From the NCBI RefSeq assembly GCF_016097555.1, contig NW_024533024.1, positions 1-64,000 on the forward strand: a DNA stretch of 64,000 bases. Reading direction: 5' to 3'. Positions within the stretch are counted from its first letter, which is position 1. The number at the start of each line of letters is the position of its first letter. A program made the translations under genes and the position numbers. A model generated the notes under the pieces. The model was not told the DNA's origin and did no database searches. It saw only the letters and a list, made by a program, of their open reading frames with translations. The DNA comes from Gigantopelta aegis (taxonomy: Eukaryota; Mollusca; Gastropoda; Neomphalida; Peltospiridae). Below are positions 22,240 to 33,267 of the stretch, piece after piece.

Positions 22240-25162
22240 TATTATTATTATTATTAAGGTAAACTATGCTTTGTTACTGGACAAAGCTATGAAAGAAGGT
22301 TCTATGTCATTGCTAAATGGACTAAATTTTCTGTCTCTGGTCCTCCGGGAACTGGCAAGTCATCTCTACTTAAAATGTTATTTAATGAGCCTCCACCTGA
22401 CTGTCATAATAGTACTCCAGTAGTTGCTGTACATAAACCAAGGTGGGGGGGGGGGGGGGGGGGGGGGGGGGGAGAGTTGAGATCACAAGTGCCATTGCAA
22501 GTACAACAAAACGGCTCATTCTGGAAAAAGATAGATCATGAATCTTTAAAAGCTATGATTGCTCAAGGAATTAAGGATGAGATCAGACATGCAAAGGTGT
22601 ACAAGAAGGTGCTCACCCCATATGGAACCTAATATAGTAGTAAAGGAGCAACCACCAGTAAAAGAACAAACAGCTCAACCAATAGAAGTTGCAAACATCA
22701 GTAGTGACTCTACTGAACCAGTTAATGTAAAACAAGAAACAGTTCAACTTCCATCATATCACAGGAGATAGCTAATCATCTTACCTCAAGTGCCTAAATC
22801 TAAAGAATTTTATCAATCACATTGGATATATGCTGTTGATACTGGAGGTCAAGCTGCTTTTTAGATATTGCTCCCAATTTTGTTACGCTATCATTCTGTC
22901 AATATTGTCACTCACAAGTTAAATGAAAAACTTGAAGACAAGCCAAAGTTTTATTTTAGTGTACAAGGAAAACAAATTGGTGTTCCTGTAGAACAACAAA
23001 TTACTATTTACAACTTCTTGAATCATCATTTCGATCAGTAGTGTTTGATTGATTCAATTGACATTAGTAATGTTCATATAACACATTTACAAGAGCCTCA
23101 GGTGATTGTATTGGGTACTTCTATGATCAAATGTCATTTGGGGGGAATCTTTAAAAATGAAGAAACAGAGTACTTTGGCCTAAAAGCCGATTCATTTTCT
23201 AAAACAGTTGTTCGCTATCAAATACCAACAAAAGAAGTTATATTCCCACTCAAACCACAACTGGAAGAGGTGAATATGAAAAAAGAATGGCCAGTACATT
23301 ACGTCAAATGATCTGTCAATGTTATATTGAAGCAGAAGTTCCTGCTCGATGGGTCTTATTTCAACTAGATCTCGACCAACTCCAGAACACCACTACTCAA
23401 ATGTAGTCAATACTGATAGATGTTTAGAGATTGGTAAAGTCTTTCAATGAATGCTTCTGAAGTAAAGGCTGCCTTAACTGTATATCATCACTTGTCCATC
23501 TTCTTGTTTTTCCTGATATCCTTCCTTATGTTGTCTTTGTACATCCTCAGCCACTATTTGATAAACTGTCAGAGTGATCTCAATATCAGTTTGTTGATGC
23601 TGTCAGTCACTTGAAAGATATGAGTATCTTTATTTCTCATGAAACTCATTATCAACTAAAAACAAATGGTATTTTTGAAGAAAGCTTGCTAACACATCAT
23701 TATCAAAAGGATTTTCTGCCAATTTACTTCTCATGATTTCTTGAAGTTAATGGAACATTTATTTATCATTGCTGCTCTACCACAACCAGGTCAATATTTA
23801 TACAGCTGTTCTTCCTACTATTGATATTACAAAATCATTGACTGCTCCATTCAAGGAGATGCAGATCCTCTTGTCTTAAATGGAACACACCTCTTCCTCG
23901 AGGATTCTTTCCTACATTGGTTGTTAAACTCCTCCAACCCAAAGACTAGTCTCAGTCCTTATTACATATTCAATTTGATATGTCAACACTATTTGAGGTC
24001 TTCAACAATACAACAATATCGTAATGCCATTTCATTAAGTTGTGTCAGTGAACCTGGTGATGTCTATTTAATTGATTCTATTGACTCAATTGAAATCCAC
24101 TATTCTGTTCCTACCACTTCATGTTATCGTATACGTGACGCCATTTTAAGTTTAATTGAAAACAGTAAATTCCAAGTTGAATGTCCTCAGGAATGTTTCT
24201 ATTGTTCCTGTTCTCTTAGAAAGCCACAACATTATTGTCGTATAATAATGAAATACTCACATGTTGTGAAGGTTATGTACGGCAAAAACCTATGACATTA
24301 TGTCAGTTGGCATGGTTTAAATCAAAAAGGTTGGAGTTGATATATAATTTAGCATTATTGTCATGTAATTCTAATATAATTAAGTGATATCCTTTATACA
24401 ACATTAATAGTACTGATATTCCATAATGCTGTGCTATTGTCCTTGTAATATACAACACTGTTGATTTTGCCTTTGTAAGATACTATTAAAGATTTAACAA
24501 CTTAAAGACACTTTAGAGTATTAAAATATACAGAAATTATATTTGATATATCAATTTATGTTTTATTCATTAACAGATATTTCTGATGTCTTAAAGGAGT
24601 CTCCTAATCAACATGATCTACTTAATCTATTAGTTAGTATTAGTAGCAAGTGGTATGATATTGGATTATCACTGGATTTACATGATAATGATTTGGATGA
24701 GCTATCAAGAAATGTTCAATACACCAATGCTACTAAACTGTCTAAAGTAATTGGAAAGTGGATAGATACTAAGTCATCTCCTGTTACTTGGGAGACAGTG
24801 ATCTCTGCTATTGAAGGACCTATAGTTAATAATAAGACAAAGCTGATGAGATACGTGACTACCTTACTACTAGTAAGTATAAATTATATTAGAGTTATTT
24901 TAAACTAATAACATGTTTATAGTTAATTATGATTTGTAATATAAATATTACTTGGTCTTTAGTATTATATATTAATATATCAGTTATCATTATACCTTAG
25001 GATACTGAGCTAATGTATTAGTTTAATGAGGTTCATTCATTAAATCATATATAATTCATCTCATTATATGTGTTGAATTTTAATATTTTTTATATAGGGA
25101 GCAAAAGAACTGAAGATGTCCCCAGACAAGCAGAACATTCTACTTCTACATGGTGCAATATA
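22240..25162 (+). CDS. Roc-like NTPase with C-terminal Death domain
   Basis: The N-terminal exon has a P-loop, GPPGTGKSSLLKMLF, then NSTPVVAVHKPR. A later segment reads HWIYAVDTGGQAAFLDIAP, with DTGGQ where Ras/Roc proteins have the switch II DxxGQ. A long region follows with MICQCYIEAEVPARWVLF, FFPDILPYVVFVHPQPLF and LPRGFFPTLVVKLLQ, similar in order to COR regions of ROCO-like proteins. An exon at 24576-24870 encodes a Death domain (LLNLLVSISSKWYDIGLSL ... WETVISAIEGP), and the terminal exon ends KQNILLLHGAI then TAA at 25160-25162. Such NTPase-Death proteins are plausible innate-immunity or cell-death sensors. A 28-base G run lies just after the P-loop exon. The start is not defined, and indels are frequent. 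Confidence 0.7.
22445..22472 (+). repeat. Poly-G tract, 28 bases
   Basis: An uninterrupted G run directly downstream of the exon ending HKPR. It either encodes a glycine run in the NTPase gene or lies in a very short intron. The length is uncertain. Confidence 0.85.
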
Positions 25163-26068
25163 ATGTATGTTACAATAACTATTACTTTATATTAGGAGGA
25201 TGTAAATAATAATTATTAACTGTGATATAACATGTTTAGAAACTATTAAGTTATTATTACTAATGATATTATTAAAGGTAATATATAAGATTGTGTTATT
25301 AAACTTGTTGTATATTGAAATACTTGTTTTAAATTTATAGTCACAGTTTCCATGCACTACATGAATTAACTAATAATTATAGTCTTCATAATAATAACCT
25401 GCTGCATGATATTATAAATATGTACTTTTTCTTTCTCAGTTAACTCATCAATATCAACAAAAACATTTTAAAGTTTCTTTGTTATTTACAATATTTTATA
25501 TAGTGATTACAGTGTTATTAAAATGTATTTATATCAATAATTATTGATTACTTTAACTAACAAAGATATTTCTTTTGTATAATTAGTTTGTTTTCTAATA
25601 AAGTTTGATATTATAAAGTTTTAAAACATTATAGATATATTTCTACTTTTAATATTTTAAAACACAAGCAGTCATCTTGACAGACTGTGTACTCTTCTCT
25701 CTATTATAATCTAACATAGAGTGTGCTAAAAACTTGCTAGATCCTCGACCAGTGGCAGCATATTTACCATTTAATACACAAGCACGTACTTTATCACAGC
25801 AGCATCATCAAATGAAACAATATTTTTGTATATGACCACGATCATGTAACCAATTTAATAACTAAACAAAATAAAGCCTAGCTCATGAACCATATCGTAA
25901 CAAAAAGTTCTCTGTCTAGACGAATATATTTATTATTATTATATTCATAGGAGGAGGAAGTAGGTTGGGTAATCACATGATAGGAACTTCCATATAAGGT
26001 AGTAGGGTAAACACCTTGAACAGCTATAAAGTTTCCTTCGTTGGTTGTAGTACGTTATATTATCAAAG
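25163..26068. other. AT-rich interval with a possible short minus-strand exon
   Basis: Most of this stretch shows no gene. At about 25650-25830 the minus strand reads through KVRACVLNGKYAATGRGSSK then FLAHSMLDYNREKS, which looks more protein-like than its surroundings and is not interrupted over about 45 codons. I do not recognise it and see no clear start or continuation. It may be a remnant or an exon of an unrecognised small gene. Confidence 0.3.
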
Positions 26069-27234
26069 ATGGCTGGTTATCGAGGTAGCAAGTCTGGAAG
26101 CAAACATAGCTCACTGTGATGGCTATGCCTGGGACCTAAAGAGTCTCCTTGTAAAGGTTTCCTATGGGCAACGTTTACAAAGGATGGGAATAACGGGGTA
26201 AGTAGATCTACACATCATGAAGATAAGCTTTACCTCTCTCTCTAGAACAAAGTAGAGGTTGCTGTAAAGTTGTACGTAAAGATTTATTTAGACAAGATCC
26301 TAAAGCTGAACAAAATTTGAAACGAGAGATCGATATTTTGATGAAGCTCCGTGCCTGTGAGTATGTGGTCCATCTCTATCATGTTGAGGTATGACATCAT
26401 TAATAACCACACCCACTTAATAAGACGTACTTTAATGATAGGACATGCAACGATCTGATGCTATTGTGATGGTGATGGAGTTGTGTGAGTGTGACTTAGA
26501 TCACTTGATAAAAGTAAAGCCATTCTCTGATCAAGATATTATACTTCTCCTACACCAATTAGGTAATTAGAAGATATTATAATATTATATTGTGTTTAAA
26601 ATTACTAATAATTATATAAATATCATATTATATGTAATATGTGTTCATGTACATGTACTAGGAAATGATGATTAATTATAAATACATAACATTCAAAATT
26701 ACTCTATATAACTGTTACTATTAATAGCACTGTTACTACTATTCATAGCTATACTGAACTATGACATCATTGTATTTAATTCACATGACTTTCATATACT
26801 CATCATGTGATATAGTTCATATCCTGTAATAATGGAAGTAATTACTTTATTAGGTGAAGGAATGAAGGCACTAAGAGCACATAATGTTGTACATCGAGAT
26901 ATTAAACCTGGTAACATCTCATTAAATATCATCCTAAAACAGGGAAGATGTTGGTAAGTTTTAATAATATGTGGGCGGAGTTATATCTTATTTTAGATCA
27001 AATTAGCTGATTTTGGATTTGCTAGACACTTTACAGATGAATCAATGAAAACCACTTGATTTAACATCACTAGCTGGTACTCCAGTGTTCATGGTACATT
27101 ATTATTATTATTATTAAAACTAGTATTTTAAATGTAGGCTCCTGAAGCATTAAGATGTGTTTTTAATCCTGGTGTTGAGGTATGTTGTAACTTATATATT
27201 GTAATAATACTGCCTCTCTCTGTCTCTCTCTCTG

Positions 27235-27314
<80 letters not shown>

Positions 27315-30300
27315 GTCTCTCTCTCTGTCTGTCTCTCTCTCTCTCCCCCTCTCCTCTCCACTCCCCCTCTCTCTCTAGCATTATGATGACAAAGTTGATA
27401 TATGGAGTATTGGAGCTCTGTTATATAAAGTCATTGTTGGACAGTGTGGGTTTTATGCTGTAAGTTTTAGGCAATGAAGTTTCTATATATGTACTTTCTA
27501 TTTATGTTTTTATAATGTTTTATTTGCTCTTATTTCTAAAAGAGTCTTTATTTATTTTATAGCAACTCAATCATATTTTACACATACTTGATAAAAAAGG
27601 AGATGCTATTGCTTGGGACCTAGCAATGCTCCAAATTATGGTCCAGTCCCTAAAGTCAAATTTATCAAAGAACTACCACCAGCTGTGGATGATAGACTAT
27701 CACCGTAAGGACCAATATGTCTCTCCCTTTATCTCAATTATTGTATGTAGACCATTTAAACAGAAGATGAATCAGTTGTTAATGTCTCTACTTAAACTGG
27801 ATCCATTGGAGAGAATGACATTTCCTGAATTCTTTGATTTTACTGATGATTTGATAAAGAGTAAAGTTGAAGTCATTAATTTATTACATGGGACTGGTTT
27901 TAAGTTTATGATGGAGACTGGAATGAAGTAAGACAATAGAATATTAATATATTAATATCTCTTTGTTCTTTAGACCTGATCATCTCAAGGGGATATTGAT
28001 TTAGCCGTGGGTACACCTCCAGAGTCCCAAATTATATTTTGTTCTCAATCTGATTTGTTTATCGCTAATAACTCCACCCTCTCTGAGAATGATTTTAACT
28101 TGTTCATGAACAGAGCTGGTGGCTCACAGGTAACACACCCCTTCAATGGAATGCCTCCCATATTATGATCATAATATCTTCATCTCTCTCATTATAATAG
28201 GGACATGCTCTGTTATATTTAGTACCAGTTAATGAAATCACTGCACAATTAGTTGAACCTGATTATGGATCTATTGCTAAATTAAGTTAGTGGGTGTGTC
28301 TGTATTTATTATAATGTTAGTGGGTGTGTCTAGTTATTATAATGTTAGTGGGTGTGTCTTAGTATTATAATTATTTAGTGTATTGTGTTGAGAATAAAGC
28401 ACATTGTGTTCTTCTTATTACTGAGGTATATATTATTACATACATGTCCTATTATTAGTTTAATATATTAACTAATTATTATAGCACAAGTATTCTGATG
28501 AAATAGTTCATGCTATTGGAACTTTACAAAAACAAATTGAAAGGCAATTCTCATGTATTCAAGAATTCAGGTCTGTACTATATTACATCATTATGATGTC
28601 ATTTGACCACACCCATTAATAGATCATTCTGTACAAAACAGCTGGTACTGTTAAATGACTCTCTCGGAGACACACGACAACTTTGTCAAGAGACATTAGC
28701 TAAATCTGCTCTAGCTAATGATTGGTGAGAACTAGTCATGTCATTATGAGGTCATCATGACCACACCCTAATTAGGTTGGGTGCTGACATAAACATTCTT
28801 GATAAAGGTACAAGTTTAGATGTGAAGGCAGTAAAAGAGTACAAAGGTCACGTTGATGAGGTCAAGAGACACAAAATGGAGGTACTTGTGTATTAAATTA
28901 GAAGTGTATGCATACACTCTCTCTCTCTCTTTCAGATTGAGGGCTTAGTACAAGATATGAGGGTCGTCTTCAGAGTTGTGATGATGCTATTATGAAGGCT
29001 CCTTCATTAGAGATTAATGATTTAATAGAGAATGCAAAAACTCTCACAAAACAAGCAAAAAACTTTGACCAGTTCTAGAGTATGTCTCAATATATGATAA
29101 GAACTTTATTTATATATATTTCGTTACTATAGAAAGAATTTATCTATCAAAGTTGTGAGCAGCTGTTACAATATTGTAAAGGATTAATTGTTTCTTCATC
29201 AGAAAGAGCTCACAAACAACTCAAGTTAGTTATTTTAATTATATATTAATTAAACTCATTAATTAATAGGGTCTTGTATTCAGCTTTATCTAATGTTTGG
29301 AATGTAATGGACAAACTACAAAAAATTACAGAGAAAAGACATTTACTTGAGAATATTCTCACAATATCTGTACCACAATGGCGAGCTAATCTGCTCAAAT
29401 CTACACAAGCCACACCCCCTCCTCAGGTATTATAATAATGTTAGCTTTATCCCCTAATTATGTGTGGGTGTTAGATAACTGCACACCAACAACAACCGCC
29501 CACTCAAGGTAATTAGTTTCAAAAGTATACAATAATATATATTATATTGTATATAGGATGGTCTCAATTACAACAAGAGTTACAGGCAAGAAATGAGAAG
29601 ATAAAAAGGTTAGAGGATGAGAACTTGGTATTACAGCAACGGTTGAAGTCAGTACCACAAAATGTTACTGGGTAAGGTCATGTGACCAACACATGATAGT
29701 CATGTGACTTGTATCAACAGATCAAAAGATACAGTTTTAGTTCAAAAATTAAAAGCATTTTGTAGCACAGCCAAGAGAGTCATTGAGTAAGTCTAATATT
29801 AAATGAGACATGTCCTTACTATCTCCTAGTCCCTCATCTGCTAAAGCTCCGCCTTCTCCTAATTCTGAGAGAAGAATGCTCTATCCTGACTTAGATAAAG
29901 GGGAGAGAGTGGAGGTTTTCTTATCACTCCATCTACAGTACCTCGTCTTCTGAGAGCCTTGATGATCTCTTACCAATGGCTAGTCTTCATTTAGAAAAAC
30001 TACAAGAAAGTTATTGAGAAATGGTTAGTTCTAAATTATATAGAATTATTAATTAATAACACATTTAGTAGATTCTGGAGGCGTGGTTAACGATGGACAA
30101 GTTATTATAAAATAACAAAGTTTGAATGTAAGTAATAATAATTAGTGGGTGGAGTCAATATATTGGCTTCCCTCATATAGATATCAACCAGGAGATATAG
30201 TATTATTTTCATCCATTGGGTAATCCTGGTACTAGTGTTCAATTGAATTTACTTCATTTGACTAAGCCCAAACCTTATGGTATATTACAGTCTGAATGTT

Positions 30301-30681
30301 ATGCGGATTTTGGATTTAGACCTGGTAGAATGTAAGAGTATAATTTATATTGCCCCTGTTATTATGTCAATTAATTACAGTGCTGATTTAGTTATTGGAG
30401 AGTTGTTAAAACCTCCTGAAGAAGCCTTCTTTAAAGTAAGATACTAATCATTAATGTCTCCTCATATTCACTTCCTCATATAAGGATGATCAAGCAGTTG
30501 CCAAGGCAATAGGAGAAATAGCTGGCTCTGAAAGGAAATTTTATCGTATTTGGGCCAAACCAGCTGGTATTGATTTGTACGTAAAGGAGTACGTACATTT
30601 TCTTCTGGTGGTAAAGATGGTAAATCTGATAAACGCTCTCATAATCCAATTCCCACGGACAGAAAACACGAGTTTACATAA
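26069..30681 (+). CDS. Kinase + ubiquitin-like + coiled-coil + FIP200-type Claw protein
   Basis: The start ATG at 26069 gives MAGYRGSKSGSKHSS. The kinase domain has a glycine loop (KGSYGNVYKGW once homopolymer expansions are allowed for), VEVAVKLYVKDLF, VMVMELCECDLDHLIK, HRDIKPGNI as in TBK1/IKK-epsilon, IKLADFGFARHF, GTPVFMAPEAL, KVDIWSIGALLYKVIVG and LLKLDPLERMTFPEFF. It is followed, as in TBK1, by a ubiquitin-like segment (VINLLHGTGFKFMME ... GHALLYLVPVNE). A coiled-coil region runs from about 28490 to 29790 and ends NEKIKRLEDENLVLQQRL. The C-terminal exons (30090-30600) read NQEDIVLFSSIGNPGTSVQ, LLHLTKPKP, LVIGELLKPPEEAFF and SERKFYRIWAKP, matching the RB1CC1/FIP200 (ATG11) Claw (FQVGDLVLIIYD, LHSESLDALDLKP, WVLGKVMEKEYCQAKKA, KFYRVKAVP). 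The stop is at 30679-30681. It could be two genes, but exons run continuously on one strand. The likely role is autophagy initiation or selective-autophagy signalling. Confidence 0.75.
27203..27380. repeat. CT/TCTCTG microsatellite in an intron
   Basis: A long pyrimidine run of CTCT with occasional TGTCTC lies between the kinase exons ending FNPGVE and starting HYDDKVD. It ends in CTCTCTAG and so also forms the polypyrimidine tract of that intron. Confidence 0.9.
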
Positions 30682-30894
30682 AAAGAATATACTTTTTATT
30701 AACTTTATGCATTTTTATAGTCGTGTGATATGAGTACTTAAATTCTTTCAGATCACATGATCAGTGTCATTTTCTTTGTTATTATTAAATTAGTAAAATT
30801 AATAAGTTCCTTTTTTTTGTTATGATATATTAGATTTTTTAAGATTTTTGGTAACGTCCATTTAAGAAAAATGGGTGTTGATATGCTTCTATTG
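30682..30894. other. AT-rich spacer after the Claw gene
   Basis: No gene is seen. The sequence is poor in G and C and probably holds the 3' untranslated end of the kinase-Claw gene. Confidence 0.5.
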
Positions 30895-31110
30895 ACCAAT
30901 CAGATTATCTGATTTCTGATATGGCGCCATGCATTATGGTTATCAGAGCATCATTGTTTCTTTTGACAATGCTACAACTAGTAAGATGGTTTACCAAACC
31001 GGTTTATGTCTTACTGCGCATGCCCAGTAGAGAGCCCGCGTTAACCCGGGTAAAGCATGGTATGAAAACTGCATGCAATGCACCATTTCTCAGTTTGAGA
31101 GACTGACTAG
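30895..31110 (+). promoter_or_regulatory. Candidate promoter with CCAAT and NRF1-like sites
   Basis: GACCAATCAG at about 30894-30903 holds a CCAAT box. ATGGCGCCAT follows near 30919. ACTGCGCATGCCCAGT near 31012-31027 resembles an NRF-1 site, and a CCCGCG/CCCGGG patch follows at 31037-31050. Base composition is richer in GC than the surroundings. It lies directly upstream of what looks like a first exon ending at a GTAAGT donor near 31278. Confidence 0.5.
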
Positions 31111-31943
31111 CTGGCCATTGGATTGCAGAGAGATAGACAGTTGTTACTTGAATAAACGGAGAGCCGTCCATATTTGCCTTACCTTTCACTAACCAGCAGC
31201 ACTAGTGATAGCAATACTGCTATTATTGTGTGTTGCTGGAGACTGACTGCTAACTCTTCTTTGAGAGAGACAGCAATGTAAGTACCTGCTAGTAATACAG
31301 TCTATCTAATAGCTTTTTTTAAAATAGTGTTAATTTCATACTTTTTCCTTCAATTCTACAGGATAATAGTTCTCCATTTTATAACAATATAATTGAGTGA
31401 ACTATGAAATTGTCTCTGTCTCTCTGGTTGTTCTATAAATGGTTGTTAACTCTTTTGAGGGTCCTTGTATTATTTGGTAACTTCTTCTGTAAGTTTGTTC
31501 ATGTATGTAATGTACATTGTCTCATGTATTGGGTGGTTGCATGATGGACAACATACATATGATGGACTAAAGTGAAGACTTGCATGTTAACGACTCATGA
31601 CAATATAGACTTCCATCTCCCTATGTTCTGTTACAAGTCCATTTGTTGATACAGCGCTGTATCTAAAGGATTTGTTTGTGCTTAGTTGGGTTATCACTGT
31701 GTATTCGCTTCGGTAGAGAATCATTTCTGGTCCACAGCTTGGCTTTGACCCTACGGTATCTGGGCCATCTAGTTTTTGTAGACTGGGCCACACTTAGTTT
31801 TTATAGACTGGGTCATCTAGTTTGTGATAGGAGTGCATGATCGACAAGGTATCATGTGCTCCTAGTTTTCTGAGGTCTAGATAATTGATACATTTTGAGC
31901 ATGTAGACTAGTTTTTTGTGGCCCATCTACTTTTTTACCAGCT

Positions 31944-32014
31944 TTTTCTGGGTTACCTAAGTTTTCCCCAGCTTTTACTGGGTCTAGTTTTTCCCCAGCT
32001 TTTACTGGGTGTAT
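31944..32014 (+). repeat. CCAGC-TTTTA-CTGGG short inverted-repeat units
   Basis: Three imperfect copies of TTTTYCCCAGCTTTTACTGG-like sequence. Each can fold on itself because CCAG pairs with CTGG around a TTTTA-containing loop. A looser relative, GACTGGGYCAYCTAGTTT, repeats at about 31761-31830. Confidence 0.65.
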
Positions 32015-32641
32015 TATGTCCACATTCACCTCTGTATTATTTTATTTTATTTATTTGTTGTTGTTGCTTGACTTGTCTTGCTTGTCTTCTTCAAAACTGT
32101 GAGTTACCTTGTCTTTTGTTTAGTAACTGTACGCTATGTGACAGTAACTGTACTACTACATTCTATAACAGAACTAGGCACTAATACAGTTCATTATAAG
32201 GAGATGGAAGTCCTAATATATAATGTATTGTAGAAGCTAGTGTACCTCAGCACAAGAGGACTAGCTTCTATTGTTCAATATATGTATTGCTGCATTACAA
32301 TGGAGCTGTTGCCATAGTTTCGAGAATTTCTTCAAGAAAGCTTTTGATATTTGCTTCTGAATTGTGCTAGTATATAATGATCACTGCATCAGTCTTCAAA
32401 TCAGCTTGTAATATTCAGAGCAGTCAAAATCAGTTTGATATATTTGGGATCAATTTCACAGCTTTCAAGTACATTTGAAGTTGTTTCAAAACACAAAGAC
32501 AGCTTTTGTATTGAGCCTTAAAGACAGCTTTCAAATGTTGTACAATAAAGACAACTTAACTCTCAAAATTGAGCATTAAAGACAGCATCCAGAAGTCAGA
32601 CTTTAAATACAATTTTCATAATTGGCCATTATCATAAAGTT

Positions 32642-32806
32642 TGGATAATAAAGACAGCTTCGGGCTTTAAAAACTGGATAATAAAGACAGCTTCGGGCTT
32701 TAAAAACTGGATAATAAAGACGGCTTCGGGCTTTAAAAACTGGATAATAAAGACAGCTTCAGGCTTTAAAAATTGGATATTAAAGACAGCTTCGGGCTTT
32801 AAAGAC
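32642..32806. repeat. 33-bp tandem repeat, about five copies
   Basis: The unit starts TGGATAATAAAGACAGCTTC and ends GGGCTTTAAAAAC, 33 bp, with few changes between copies. Because 33 is divisible by three, the minus strand reads as an 11-residue repeat (LKPEAVFIIQF). Shorter AAAGACAGCTT words also occur scattered from 32500 to 33095. Confidence 0.9.
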
Positions 32807-33267
32807 AGCTTCTGAAAACGGGCCTCGAAGACAACTTTCAAATATGGTATTATGATATTTAAAGCAAGGCAATGTATACGTAACGTTTTATCAGCGGATT
32901 TTGTTTTTAAAAAAACAGTTTTGAGCCGGCATAATTTTGTTCACAACATCTTCAATACAGCTTAATGTTTGTGGTTTGAAATATTTCCAATTTTTCTTTC
33001 TAAAATGTTTTGAATCAAGCAAGACAGCTTCAGTTAAAGCATTGACAAATAAGCTTATTTTTATATTTAACACACACAGCCTTTAAAGACAGCTTGTTTA
33101 TAACATTCATAGTTTAATGAGCTTACTTCAATCTTTAGCTTTATTAGTTTATATGCTAGCTTTATACATTATCAGTGGAAACAGGTTTGTTAGAGAAGTA
33201 AGTTAATACTTTAATGTATTCTTGTCACTTTACAACTTGCAATGTCAATGTTGGATCAAGTACTCTA

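Noticed and set aside
27128-27381. Arg/Glu-rich open frames on the minus strand
   Set aside because: They are translations of a CT microsatellite inside an intron of the kinase gene.
30921-31189. Overlapping 61-residue frames on both strands
   Set aside because: They cover the GC-rich promoter and first-exon region; neither resembles a known protein.
31918-32184. Small cysteine-rich secreted protein (88 residues)
   Set aside because: The frame begins in the CCAGCTTTTACTGGG repeats and has no conserved pattern, splice support or paralogue in the window.
32632-32841. Repeat protein (LKPEAVFIIQF)n
   Set aside because: The frame exists only because the DNA repeat is 33 bp; there is no start context, signal peptide or flanking coding sequence.
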